A stretch of 64,000 nt of DNA from G963663495 sp963663495 (GCA_963663495.1 OY760427.1:1302001-1366000); one strand, 5' to 3'. Positions 43,792 through 52,408 are shown, counted from the stretch's first letter. Translations and numbers: made by a program. Notes: generated by a model not told the origin, from the sequence alone.

Positions 43792-44937
43792 GTGTGGAAT
43801 GCCATCCTCGCAGAGCAGAGCGAGGCGTACAAGAAAGCGAAAGAGGCTGGAGAGAAGCCGCCCTCGGTAAGCTTCTTCTCGCTGGGGAAGCGGTTCACGG
43901 AGCTGCGCCGCACGGTCGAGTGGCTACCTGAATACTCCTTTGGTGTCGTTAGATACACATTGAAATATCAAGCGGATGCATGGAAGGCATTCTTCAACGA
44001 GGGTAAGAGAAGACCGAGATTCCATTCCAGACGTGGTAGTACGCCTTCGTTCACGATCCCGGATAACGTAAGGGTTCGGGATGGCAAGCCACATATCCCG
44101 AAAGTGGGATATACGGCGCTCCGTAGGCGGGGAGGCAACCCGTACCCTGATGGTATACCCATCAAAGCCACTGTAAAGAAGAACGCCGGCAAATGGTATG
44201 CTGTCATCTGCTACAAGATTGAGGCACCTGTAATAGAGGATACCGGCAGTGCTGTAGGCATTGACCGTAATTGCGGGCAGGTCGCTATGGTCTCCACAGA
44301 GGGCGATACAAGCATTATCAGACAACCGGATACCAAGCGTCTTGATGCCAAGTTGAAGCGGCATCAGCGAAGACTGGCGAGACAGAAGAAAGGCTCCAAC
44401 CGTCGTAACAGGCGGAAGCATAGAATCGCCCGCATACAGCGCAAGCGTGCTAACATCCTCAAGAATGCGAACCACCAGGTAAGTCGCAGTATTGCCAAAT
44501 GCTCCTCAACGGTGATACTGGAGGACCTAAAGATCAAAGCGATGACACGTTCAGCTAAGGGGACGATGGAGAGCTTTGGCACAAACGTCAGACAGAAGTC
44601 TGGCCTCAACCGAGGAATACTGCGAAGAGGTTGGGGCCAGCTGGATCAGATGCTGGGCTATAAGTGCCGCAAGGTGATAAAGGTTACCGCTGCCTATACC
44701 AGTCAGCGGTGTTCTGTGTGTGGGCACACAGAAGCGAGTACCCGTAAGACACGGGGCAAATTCACGTGTATGTCCTGTGGACATGCGGATCATGCAGACC
44801 TGAATGCGGCTGCAAACATACTGGCCTCCGGGATTGGGGCTTCTGCACGGCGAGGGGCGTTCGGGTTACCGACCCCTATGACCCGTGAAATTGATACTGG
44901 TGCCTCACTGTGTACAGTTGGTCACTCACGTATATAA
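43792..44937 (+). CDS. tnpB: TnpB/IS605 OrfB-family RNA-guided nuclease-like protein, N-terminus damaged
   Basis: Members are compact RNA-guided DNA nucleases ancestral to Cas12. This frame gives 381 residues from a GTG at 43792. The original start at 43685 (MPETVSAYRNITYRLLPG) is separated by small indels and a TAGTAG at about 43760-43775, so about 36 N-terminal residues are lost. The catalytic RuvC residues are present: Asp in AVGIDRNCGQVAM, Glu in VILEDLKIKAM, Asp in HADLNAAANIL, plus the zinc ribbon CSVCGH/CMSCGH. The stop lies 5 bp before the element end. Whether the shortened protein works is doubtful. Confidence 0.85.
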   Translation: MWNAILAEQSEAYKKAKEAGEKPPSVSFFSLGKRFTELRRTVEWLPEYSFGVVRYTLKYQADAWKAFFNEGKRRPRFHSRRGSTPSFTIPDNVRVRDGKPHIPKVGYTALRRRGGNPYPDGIPIKATVKKNAGKWYAVICYKIEAPVIEDTGSAVGIDRNCGQVAMVSTEGDTSIIRQPDTKRLDAKLKRHQRRLARQKKGSNRRNRRKHRIARIQRKRANILKNANHQVSRSIAKCSSTVILEDLKIKAMTRSAKGTMESFGTNVRQKSGLNRGILRRGWGQLDQMLGYKCRKVIKVTAAYTSQRCSVCGHTEASTRKTRGKFTCMSCGHADHADLNAAANILASGIGASARRGAFGLPTPMTREIDTGASLCTVGHSRI

Positions 44938-44942
44938 TTCCC
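44820..44942 (+). ncRNA. Candidate omegaRNA-like segment overlapping the tnpB 3' end
   Basis: TnpB guide RNAs normally lie at the 3' end of tnpB and end at the element boundary, with the guide taken from flanking DNA. Here the last ~120 nt of tnpB and 5 further bases are the only space. They contain a two-stage hairpin: AGGGG pairs with CCCCT and UCGG with CCGA around GUUA (44851-44877 region), and a palindromic ACTGTGTACAGT (about 44907-44918). Both elements also occur in copy 1. No expression evidence exists. Confidence 0.3.
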
Positions 44943-45066
44943 TAATAAAACAGTCGTTTCGCGCCTTAGCATTGTTGAGCTTTCCCGTGTGTGAGAGCCT
45001 ACCTCCGGCCCGGTTTGTCCACGATTGAGCGCGGCAAGCGTCATGGCCAGGACTCCATGACGACCT

Positions 45067-45501
45067 TTAACAGCCTTTCCGGGCCTTTACAGCGAGCCTA
45101 TCTGCTCGGTTGTTGAGGGCGTCATTCGCATGCCCCTTCACCTTGACCCACTGGATCATATGGCGTTCCGCCTCTTCCCACAACGCTTCCCATAGATCCC
45201 TATTCTTTACTGGATGCTGACCTAGGGTGCGCCAACCATTGCGCTTCCAGCGGCGAATCCAACCCTTCGTGAATGCCTGTTCAAGATAGCGGCTGTCGGT
45301 GCGCAACCGGACTTTGCAAGGCACTTTCAGCGCACGAAGACCCTCCAATGCAGCCATCATTTCCATCTTATTGTTGGTAGTGTGGGGATGACATCCGGTG
45401 AGGACTTTTTCTTTGCCGTTGTGTTGGATAATGGCAGCCCATCCACCGGGTCCCGGGTTCCCGGCGCAGCTGCCATCGGTGGTGATAGTAACGTTGATCA
45501 T
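45067..45501 (-). CDS. rnhA: Ribonuclease HI
   Basis: Cleaves RNA in RNA-DNA hybrids (R-loops, Okazaki primers). The 144 residues show all four acidic catalytic positions: Asp in TTDGSCAGNPGPGGW (about 8), Glu in NNKMEMMAALEGL (about 47), Asp in RTDSRYLEQAF (about 68) and Asp in NNRADRLAVKA (about 133). VKVKGHANDALN is the usual His-containing loop. Length is normal. It is divergent from obg, with 67 bp between the two start codons. Confidence 0.94.
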   Translation of the reverse strand: MINVTITTDGSCAGNPGPGGWAAIIQHNGKEKVLTGCHPHTTNNKMEMMAALEGLRALKVPCKVRLRTDSRYLEQAFTKGWIRRWKRNGWRTLGQHPVKNRDLWEALWEEAERHMIQWVKVKGHANDALNNRADRLAVKARKGC

Positions 45502-45568
45502 GCAAGCTAGAAGGTTGCGCTATCTTGGGATGGGAAAATCAAGGCGAACTTGAACGCATAACACTGGC

Positions 45569-46614
45569 ATGAGGTTTATTGACTATGTAACGATTATGGT
45601 ACGCAGCGGGAAGGGCGGTGCAGGCGCCACCGCCTTCCGACGGGAAAAATTCGTACCGCGAGGAGGCCCCGCGGGCGGTGATGGCGGGCGCGGGGCGTCG
45701 GTGATACTAGAGGCGGATGCACAGATTCATACGCTACTGGACTTGAGGTATCAGCGGCATCATTTCGGGCAGGACGGAGGGCCGGGTGAAGGGAGTAGGC
45801 GTTCCGGCAAAGATGGTACGGACCTGATACTACGTGTACCGCCTGGCACATCAGCCCGCTTGGTGGAAGGAGGCCAGTTGCTCGGCGAGGTCAGTGCGTC
45901 AGGGGAGCGCTTCGTTCTTGCCCGAGGCGGGAGGGGAGGACGAGGAAATGCGTTTTTCAAGTCCTCCACGAACCAGACTCCGCGCCACAGCCAGCCCGGC
46001 GAACCTGGAGAGGAGTTGCAAGTGGCCTTGGAGTTGCGCATGCTGGCCGATGTCGGACTCGTTGGCCTGCCAAATGCAGGCAAAAGCACGCTGGTGTCAA
46101 GCATATCAGCGGCTAAGCCCAAGGTGGGGGACTACCCGTTTACTACAACGGTCCCCACACCGGAGTGGTGTATGTGGAGCAATATTCTTCCTTCGTAATT
46201 GCCGACATACCCGGTATCATAAAAGGGGCACATCGTGGTAAAGGGCTCGGGCTTCGCTTTCTGAAACACATAGAGCGCAATAGCGTGCTGTTGTTCATGA
46301 TCCCGGTAACCTCAGCAGATCCCGGACTCGAATACAATCTGCTTGTGGAGGAGCTGAAACGGTTTAACCAGGAGATTCTTCTCAAACCTCAGTATGTGGC
46401 GTTTTCGAAGGCAGACCTACTTCCTGCGGATGAACGTGCAGCATGGCTGTCGTTGCACCGGCACCAGGTTGCCGGTGCAGCCGGAGTAGACCTGATCAGC
46501 GCGGTTTCCGGATACGGGCTGCGCACACTTAAAAGTGCACTGTGGAATGCAGTCCAAGACCAACGCCAGCAGACAGCGAATTCTGCCGACAAAACCTTTG
46601 TACGGGAAGCCTGA
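45569..46614 (+). pseudogene. obgE: Obg-family GTPase, frameshifted in a C run
   Basis: Ribosome-associated GTPase needed for 50S assembly, essential in most bacteria. The first frame (45569-46198) has the glycine-rich Obg fold (MVRSGKGGAGATAFRREKFV, GDGGRGASVIL, GGRGGRGNAFF) and P-loop GLPNAGKST, switch PFTTTVP. Then the frame breaks: the expected HTGVVYVEQYSSFVIADIPG continues in the neighbouring frame to the stop at 46612. One extra C in the C4 run at 46153-46156 would restore one 348-residue protein, with SKAD as guanine motif. Because the gene is essential and the lesion is in a homopolymer, a sequencing error is the most likely cause; a true mutation or programmed shift is less likely. 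Confidence 0.88.
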
Positions 46615-47557
46615 ACTACTTGAGGCTTCGTGCCGCGATGCAGCGCAGGAACGACTTGATGTATTTCTCGCTGCCGCTGTGTCTGATACGTCCCGGTCGG
46701 CTGTGCAGCGGGCCATTCGGGCCGGTCATGTGCGGATCAATGGTAAGGTAATGCAACGCCCGTCGCGCACCGTGCACAACGGAGATACCGTGCAATGGCA
46801 GCGAATACCCGTACCACCGATGGTGGTGATGCCGGAGCAGATCCCACTTGATATCGTGTTTGAAGATGATTCTTTGCTGGTTGTCAATAAGCGTGCCGGT
46901 ATGCCGGTTCACCCGGGGCCGGGACATAGGTCGGGCACACTGGTTCATGCACTCCTGGGTCATGTGGGTGCAGGGCCCGTGACTGGTAAGGGTGCGCTGT
47001 GTGAAGGGCTGTCGGATGCACACGGAGCAACCGGACCCATACGTCCTGGCATAGTGCACCGGTTAGATATGGATACTTCCGGGTTATTGGTAATTGCGAA
47101 GAACGATGCGGTTCACCGCGGCCTCGCCAAACAGTTTGAGGCGCGAAGCACCAACCGGCAGTACATCGGCATCGTACGTGGCAGGCCAAAGATGCCATAC
47201 GGCACCGTAGATGCGCCGATAGGACGGCATCCTCGGGACCGCAAGAAGATGGCTGTTCGTATGGACGGAAGGAGAGCCGTGACAACATACCACTTGGCAG
47301 AAGATCTGCATGGTGCAGCTTTGTTGAAGTTTAGGCTTAGCACAGGCAGAACACATCAAATACGCGTGCATGCTCGCCATATTGGGCATCCGATACTTGG
47401 CGATCCGACCTATGGGCAGCCGGTGCCCGGACTTTCCCGCCAAGCCCTACATGCGGAGCTGCTCGGCTTTGTACACCCCATAACGGGCGCCACCCAGGTC
47501 TTCGAGCGCAAAATGCCTGCGGACATGGCTTATGTACTCGCACGGCTACGGATGTAG
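46535..47557 (+). CDS. rluD: RluA/RluD-family pseudouridine synthase
   Basis: Isomerises uridine in large-subunit rRNA. An S4 RNA-binding domain (about 42-95: RLDVFLAAAVSDTSRSAVQR, AGHVRINGKV) precedes the synthase domain with IVHRLDMDTSGLLVIAKND, where Asp in HRLDMDTSG is catalytic, and RLSTGRTHQIRVHARHIGHP. The first frame start at 46535 overlaps obg by 80 bp; since conserved sequence begins near PELLEASCRDAAQERLDVFL, a start close to the obg stop (for example TTG at 46596) is also possible. RluD is the best-fitting member but RluB/RluC-type specificity cannot be decided. Confidence 0.88.
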   Translation: MHCGMQSKTNASRQRILPTKPLYGKPELLEASCRDAAQERLDVFLAAAVSDTSRSAVQRAIRAGHVRINGKVMQRPSRTVHNGDTVQWQRIPVPPMVVMPEQIPLDIVFEDDSLLVVNKRAGMPVHPGPGHRSGTLVHALLGHVGAGPVTGKGALCEGLSDAHGATGPIRPGIVHRLDMDTSGLLVIAKNDAVHRGLAKQFEARSTNRQYIGIVRGRPKMPYGTVDAPIGRHPRDRKKMAVRMDGRRAVTTYHLAEDLHGAALLKFRLSTGRTHQIRVHARHIGHPILGDPTYGQPVPGLSRQALHAELLGFVHPITGATQVFERKMPADMAYVLARLRM

Positions 47558-47634
47558 GTACGCATTTCGTCAAACGCACGGCAAGCTGATGCGTATGATC
47601 GCAACCCATTCTGCAATATCATTTCTGGCGCACT

Positions 47635-48903
47635 ATGCTCCGATCCATTGAGGGCACATACGATATCATCCCCGGCGGGCGCAGGACAATGCTGCGTCCA
47701 GAGGCATGGCGCTATGTTAAAGGAGTAATTGAGGATGTGATGGTGCAGTTTGGATTTGAGCGGATACAGACGCCCGTGCTGGAACATCTGGAACTGGTTG
47801 CACGAGGTGTGGGACAGGATTCCGATATCGTATCAAAGGAGATGTTTCAGTTTGAGCGCGGACGGACCAAGTATGTCATGCGCCCGGAGCTGACTGCGCC
47901 TGTTATGCGAGCGTATCTCCAACACCACCTTGATCAGCGTCCGGGTGCAGCCCGTCTGTACTACATGGGGCCCTGCTTCCGAGCGGAAAGGCCGCAGAAG
48001 GGGCGATATCGCCAATTTTTCCAGTTTGGAGCGGAGATCATTGGTACATCCGATGCGAGGGCAGATGTAGAGGTCATCGCAGCCATGAATGCGATCTACG
48101 CGGCGTTGGGGCTGGAGGCCTCCCGGCTACGTCTGCATACGTTGGGGGACAAACAAGGCTGTCAACGCTTTGTGGCTTCTCTGCGTGAGTTTTTCGAACC
48201 GCATGCCGCTGCCTTGTCTGCGACTAGTCGTACCCGCTTGCGAACCAACCCCCTACGGATCCTGGATACGAAGCTTGATTTCGAACAGCAGCTGTTGGCG
48301 GATGCTCCTCGCCTCCTGGACTATGTCAGCACTGAAGCCATGGCCCGTTACGAAGACGTAAAGGGGCTGTTGACCGACTTGGGCATTTCTTTTGTAGAAG
48401 ACCCATTGCTTGTTCGGGGCTTGGATTACTATTCGCACACGGCATTCGAGCTGGAGGCAGACACCATTGGTGCACAAAAGGCCTTGGCGGGGGGCGGTCG
48501 GTACGACAGGCTGGCAGAGTCGCTCGGAAGTTCGAAGGCCGTGCCTGCTGTGGGGTTCGCGGCGGGTATGGAACGCCTGTTCTTGGCGTTGGAGAAGCAA
48601 GGATGGCAAGACCCCCAGCCCATCCCGCCGGATGCTTTTCTGGTCACTAGGGGATCTGATGCGGAGCGCTGGGCGACCATGTGCGCCCAGCGGTTGCGTG
48701 CCGAAGGGCTACGGTGTATATACGACTTGGCGACGCGCTCCATCAAAGCGCAACTGCGGCAAGCCAACAGACTTAAGGCCCGTTACACCGTGATCGTCGC
48801 CGGGGATGAGCTCCGGTGCCAAGCCGCAGAGGTCAAGAATATGCAAACCGGGACCCAGGAAACCGTGCCATTCTCCGATCTGGGATCCTTTCTTCAGCAC
48901 TAG
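47635..48903 (+). CDS. hisS: Histidyl-tRNA synthetase
   Basis: Class II synthetase charging tRNA-His. The 422 residues start IEGTYDIIPGGRRTMLRPEA. Motif 2 is FRAERPQKGRYRQFFQFGAE; the usual QFHQ is QFFQ here. Histidine-specific LVRGLDYYSHTAFE and motif 3 GFAAGMERLFLAL are present, followed by an anticodon-binding domain (LRCIYDLATRSIKAQLRQAN). Length and complete motifs indicate HisS and not the HisZ paralogue. It lies 77 bp after the pseudouridine synthase. Confidence 0.93.
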   Translation: MLRSIEGTYDIIPGGRRTMLRPEAWRYVKGVIEDVMVQFGFERIQTPVLEHLELVARGVGQDSDIVSKEMFQFERGRTKYVMRPELTAPVMRAYLQHHLDQRPGAARLYYMGPCFRAERPQKGRYRQFFQFGAEIIGTSDARADVEVIAAMNAIYAALGLEASRLRLHTLGDKQGCQRFVASLREFFEPHAAALSATSRTRLRTNPLRILDTKLDFEQQLLADAPRLLDYVSTEAMARYEDVKGLLTDLGISFVEDPLLVRGLDYYSHTAFELEADTIGAQKALAGGGRYDRLAESLGSSKAVPAVGFAAGMERLFLALEKQGWQDPQPIPPDAFLVTRGSDAERWATMCAQRLRAEGLRCIYDLATRSIKAQLRQANRLKARYTVIVAGDELRCQAAEVKNMQTGTQETVPFSDLGSFLQH

Positions 48904-48918
48904 GACGCCTAACGCTAT

Positions 48919-49866
48919 ATGTATCCTCGTCTATTGGAAATACCGCTCCCATTCGAACTGTTCGGTTCGGAGGTGCTTACCATTTACTCATTCGGTGCCA
49001 TGATGGCAATCGCGTTCCTGGTCGCGGCATGGGTAGCCCGCAAGGAGCTTGACCGACTTTACAGCATCGGGCGGCTGAAAGCTGTGCGCGTTCCAGTCCC
49101 TGCAAACAAGGGAGCGAAAACTGCTTCCCGCAAACGGGGAGCCAAAGCCAAAATGATGGAGGTTAGTCCCGGGTACCTGATTGGCACGGTTGTAGTTCTG
49201 GCTGTCGTTGGGGGGATCGGAGGCGCCAAGCTGTTCTATATCTTTGATCATATGGAAGATTTTGCGCGTGATCCTATGGGATTGATTTTCTCACGCGGAG
49301 GCCTCGCTTTCTATGGTGGGTTGTTGGTAGCCGCCGGGTCAATCTCGTGGTATGTGAAGAGCAAAGGGGTTCCCCTCGCAATATTTGCGGAAGTCATTCT
49401 GCCAACCGTACTGTTAGCATACGGCATCGGGCGTATCGGCTGTCACCTAGCCGGGGATGGTGACTGGGGTATTGCGGCAAATGCAGTTGCCAGGCCAGGA
49501 TTCATACCGACATTCTTGTGGGGTGAAACGTATCCCAACAACATCCTTGGCATGGAACTGCCTGCAACCGGCGTCTACCCTACGCCCCTGTACGAGTTCT
49601 TGATTGCTACGCTGCTGTTTGGTGTGCTGCGGTTGTTACGCGATCATCCTTTTCGGGCTGGTTGGCTGGCGTGGGTTACAGTACTGTTTGTGGCTGGTGA
49701 ACGGTATTTGATAGAGCAGATCAGGGTAAACAACGAGTACGGTATTCTGGGGCTAATGGCCACGCAGGCTGAAGTGATATCCGTCATTCTTGCCGTGGCA
49801 GCCGTTGCAGGGTTGGTTATTACTTCCAATCGGCGAATTCAGACGGATCCCACTGAGAGCTCGTAG
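48919..49866 (+). CDS. lgt: Prolipoprotein diacylglyceryl transferase
   Basis: Inner-membrane enzyme adding diacylglycerol to the lipobox cysteine of prolipoproteins. The 315 residues contain several hydrophobic segments, SRGGLAFYGGLLVA (usual SRGGxxFxGG), the signature YGIGRIGCHLAGDGDWG, and YPTPLYEFLIATLLFG. A basic, probably cytoplasmic insert (NKGAKTASRKRGAKAKM, about residues 65-85) between the first membrane segments makes it somewhat longer than E. coli Lgt. It starts 15 bp after the hisS stop. Confidence 0.92.
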   Translation: MYPRLLEIPLPFELFGSEVLTIYSFGAMMAIAFLVAAWVARKELDRLYSIGRLKAVRVPVPANKGAKTASRKRGAKAKMMEVSPGYLIGTVVVLAVVGGIGGAKLFYIFDHMEDFARDPMGLIFSRGGLAFYGGLLVAAGSISWYVKSKGVPLAIFAEVILPTVLLAYGIGRIGCHLAGDGDWGIAANAVARPGFIPTFLWGETYPNNILGMELPATGVYPTPLYEFLIATLLFGVLRLLRDHPFRAGWLAWVTVLFVAGERYLIEQIRVNNEYGILGLMATQAEVISVILAVAAVAGLVITSNRRIQTDPTESS

Positions 49867-49970
49867 GCGTATTGGCGTGGTAGCGTAGGTATTGTCCATC
49901 CTTCTAGCGGACCAATGATGCCACAGATACATCATAACAAGTTAATCCAGTCGGCGACTCGCTGAACGGA

Positions 49971-50753
49971 ATGGCAGTGGGTAAGAGAGCTAAAGCGGTG
50001 TCATCGGTAGTTGCAGGGAGGAAGCCCGTAAAGGAGGCATTGGAACGCCACCCGGAGAAGCTTGACAGACTGCTGCTGCGTAAGGGTTTACAGGGTCTCG
50101 GAGCGATCCGGCGTGCAGCAACGGCTGCAGGCGTGCCGGTACAGTATGTGCCGCATGAGCGGTTGCAAGCCGTAGCAGGGGCAGTCAATCATCAGGGGAT
50201 TGTTGCCGTAGCCGCAGCAGTACGCTACACCGAGCTTAACACCATGTTTGCCGCGATTGCACCAGACCTGGATGCCGTGAAAGCGTCCAAGCCAATTCTT
50301 CTGGCGCTTGATCGCGTCCAGGATCCTCGCAATTTTGGTGCTATAATTCGGACGGCAGCTGCTGCATGGGTAGGGGGCATTATTGTACCCGTTACGCACT
50401 CCGCACCCATCACCACCGTTGTATTGAAGGCGAGCGCCGGGGCGGCATTACGCATTCCGATAGCCCGTACGACGGACATGCCGAACACGCTCACAGCGCT
50501 GAAGGAGCGCGGCTATTTTGTGGCCGGAACCGTGCGAAAAGGGGGTGAACCCATTGGAGAAGCCGACTTGAATCGTCCACTGGTCCTAGTAGTGGGAAGC
50601 GAGGGTGCGGGTTTGCGGCCTGCCATCGCCGATGTGTGCGACTTCATGGTATCTATTCCTATGAGTGGCGATGTGGAGTCACTGAATGTATCTGTTGCCG
50701 CGGGCGTGGTATTGTTCATGGCGGTGAACCAGCGCGCGGCCCGCTCGCTTTAG
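49971..50753 (+). CDS. rlmB: 23S rRNA (guanosine-2'-O)-methyltransferase, TrmH/SpoU family
   Basis: SPOUT methyltransferase, probably modifying G2251 in the peptidyl-transferase region. An N-terminal substrate-binding domain (VVAGRKPVKEALERHPEKLD, YVPHERLQAVAGAVNHQGIV) precedes the SPOUT motifs: DRVQDPRNFGAIIRTAAA (motif 1 with N and R), VVGSEGAGLRP (motif 2) and IPMSGDVESLNVSVAAGV (motif 3 knot). The 260-residue length fits RlmB. Start at ATG 49971 (MAVGKRAKAVSS). Confidence 0.92.
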   Translation: MAVGKRAKAVSSVVAGRKPVKEALERHPEKLDRLLLRKGLQGLGAIRRAATAAGVPVQYVPHERLQAVAGAVNHQGIVAVAAAVRYTELNTMFAAIAPDLDAVKASKPILLALDRVQDPRNFGAIIRTAAAAWVGGIIVPVTHSAPITTVVLKASAGAALRIPIARTTDMPNTLTALKERGYFVAGTVRKGGEPIGEADLNRPLVLVVGSEGAGLRPAIADVCDFMVSIPMSGDVESLNVSVAAGVVLFMAVNQRAARSL

Positions 50754-50772
50754 CGCCGCTGGTCACGCCTCC

Positions 50773-51786
50773 TTATTCGTCCGTCGTCTCCACCAAGCCG
50801 CCAATGCTTCCTCCCTGCACAATCATCACAATAAAACCCACGACTGTATACAGCACCAGCTGCGCGCCGTGCAGAAACACGGCATAGGTGACAGCCAGCG
50901 ATGCTGGTACGCCGAAGAGTGATACCAGCGTAACGCGCGTGATGTAGTGAAAGGAGCCAATTCCTCCGGGCGATGGGACCGCGACGCCCAGCACGCCTAT
51001 GAACATAATGGTTAGGCCATCAACATAAGAAAGTTCGAAGGGGCCTGCGATGTTAAACATTACCAGCGGGATAAATGCCATCACGCCGTAGAGCAGGAAC
51101 ATAAGAACACTACTGATCGCTAAGGCAGGCTTTCTGTGGGTACGGGCCGCCGATGCCAGTCCGTCCCGTAGCGAAAGCCATGCCTTCCGCAGAAGGGACC
51201 GGAGAATCGCTATCCTCCTGACTGCGGCGACGCATAGCATCACAATAGCCGCTATGGAAACTGCCACTACAATGACGGGAAGCAGCGTAACGTCTGCAAG
51301 TCGTGTTGCTATCGGCACTACAAACGCATCCCGGACGGCATCAGTCCTTTCCAGGAGATACAGCAGCGAGGCGCCTAAGCCAATGATGAGGATCGTGACA
51401 TCCAGTGCACGTTCTGCTATCACCGTACCAATGGTTGCACCTATGCGCAGGTCGGACCGTGTGCTCACATGGGCGGCCCTTGCGATCTCGCCAACACGCG
51501 GCAACGCATAGTTTACCATCAGACCAATCATGGTGCCCCCGAATGCGGTAGTGAAGCTAACCCTAGGTTGTGCATGCAGTGTGTCCAGGAGCAGCTGCCA
51601 TCTCCACGCGCGAATAACATGGCTAAGCAGGGTCACAGCTGCCAACGGTGCAAGCCACTTAAGCGAAGCCAATTGAAGCGTGGCATAAATATCGCGCAGC
51701 TGGACCCCGCGCAGGGAAAGCCAGCACAAGAACACTGCAACGACAATCAGCACGGCGTGAAGCAGCACGCGGGGTCGGGAAGTCAT
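50773..51786 (-). CDS. Flippase-like integral membrane protein (LPG synthase TM / UPF0104 family)
   Basis: Polytopic membrane protein of the lysylphosphatidylglycerol synthase transmembrane (UPF0104) family, some members of which move lipid-linked substrates. About eight hydrophobic segments; conserved stretches are AWRWQLLLDTL, GGTMIGLMVNYALPRVGEIA and GVLGVAVPSPGGIGSFHYIT. ATG at 51786 lies 1 bp after the stop of the LolA-like gene, so this start is preferred over one 18 bp earlier. Substrate unknown. It converges with rlmB. Confidence 0.85.
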   Translation of the reverse strand: MTSRPRVLLHAVLIVVAVFLCWLSLRGVQLRDIYATLQLASLKWLAPLAAVTLLSHVIRAWRWQLLLDTLHAQPRVSFTTAFGGTMIGLMVNYALPRVGEIARAAHVSTRSDLRIGATIGTVIAERALDVTILIIGLGASLLYLLERTDAVRDAFVVPIATRLADVTLLPVIVVAVSIAAIVMLCVAAVRRIAILRSLLRKAWLSLRDGLASAARTHRKPALAISSVLMFLLYGVMAFIPLVMFNIAGPFELSYVDGLTIMFIGVLGVAVPSPGGIGSFHYITRVTLVSLFGVPASLAVTYAVFLHGAQLVLYTVVGFIVMIVQGGSIGGLVETTDE

Positions 51787-51787
51787 T

Positions 51788-52408
51788 CTAAAAGCGCATA
51801 TCAACTACCTCCGCGTCTGGCGGCGGTGTAAACTCAAACGCTAGGTCGGTTATTGTCGGGGCAAGATCTACCGATCTGAATCGCACTTCAATGATGGTGC
51901 CCGCGGATGCATGCGCGTCCAAAGCCGTTACCACACCGTCCGCGGCGCGGATCCAGACGATGACCACTTCGATGCCCATCGCCGACATGCGAGGGGCCAG
52001 TCGGAGTCCGTCATGTATTTGACCATTCAGTGCAGCGGACTCAACGCCGAGAACATCAACATCCGAAAGCAGCTCACTTGGTGAGTAGCCGCCAGATTCT
52101 CCTGCGTGGGTCAGGATCACCTGGTTTTCGAGGCGCCGGAAAAGCGTCGTTATCTCGCGGTCCCTCAGGATCATATCGGTGTCGCTGTCAAATCGAAAGC
52201 GGTCGCGATCAATAAGTATCTTGCCGTGCTGGTCAAAGGCGGGCGTATCATCGGCGAGCGTAGCCAGTACCGCGACATCGGCAACCATAGACATGTTCGG
52301 ATGGTACACGGCTTGGAGTTCTTCCAACAAGGCAAGGCCTCGCTGTGCGTGCGCGCCCAAGGGTACAGCCAACGCGGAAAGGAGGGCAAGGCGAATTCTG
52401 CAGTTCAT
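51788..52408 (-). CDS. LolA-like outer-membrane lipoprotein carrier
   Basis: Periplasmic protein resembling LolA, which ferries lipoproteins to the outer membrane. Starting at MNCRIRLALLSALAVPLGAHA it has a clean signal peptide ending at AHAQ. Mature residues include GKILIDRDRFRFDSDTDMIL and PSELLSDVDVLG, and a C-terminus ITDLAFEFTPPPDAEVVDMR, the LolA-type ending. An in-frame ATG 42 bp upstream adds an unlikely N-terminus. It is adjacent to and probably co-translated with the flippase-like gene. Lgt lies nearby on the other strand. Confidence 0.8.
   Translation of the reverse strand: MNCRIRLALLSALAVPLGAHAQRGLALLEELQAVYHPNMSMVADVAVLATLADDTPAFDQHGKILIDRDRFRFDSDTDMILRDREITTLFRRLENQVILTHAGESGGYSPSELLSDVDVLGVESAALNGQIHDGLRLAPRMSAMGIEVVIVWIRAADGVVTALDAHASAGTIIEVRFRSVDLAPTITDLAFEFTPPPDAEVVDMRF

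Larger units (their letters stand above)
43483..44942 (+). mobile_element. TnpB-bearing TIR element, copy 2, uninterrupted (1460 bp)
   Basis: Flanked by the 8-bp direct repeat TAATAAAA (43475-43482 and 44943-44950). The left end GGGGGTTATATGGCTGAGTG and the reverse complement of the right end GGGAATTATATACGTGAGTG are imperfect inverted repeats. The same motif recurs inside at 43663 (direct) and about 43633-43655 (inverted), so the element is a 173-bp module with inverted ends followed by a 1.28-kb tnpB module with inverted ends. No TnpA (Y1 or serine) gene is present; the movement enzyme must act in trans. Confidence 0.8.

Noticed and set aside
43792..44937. TnpB-like gene as a Cas12 effector of a CRISPR system
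   Set aside because: The size of about 400 residues, the C-terminal arrangement, and the absence of repeats or cas genes fit TnpB, not Cas12.
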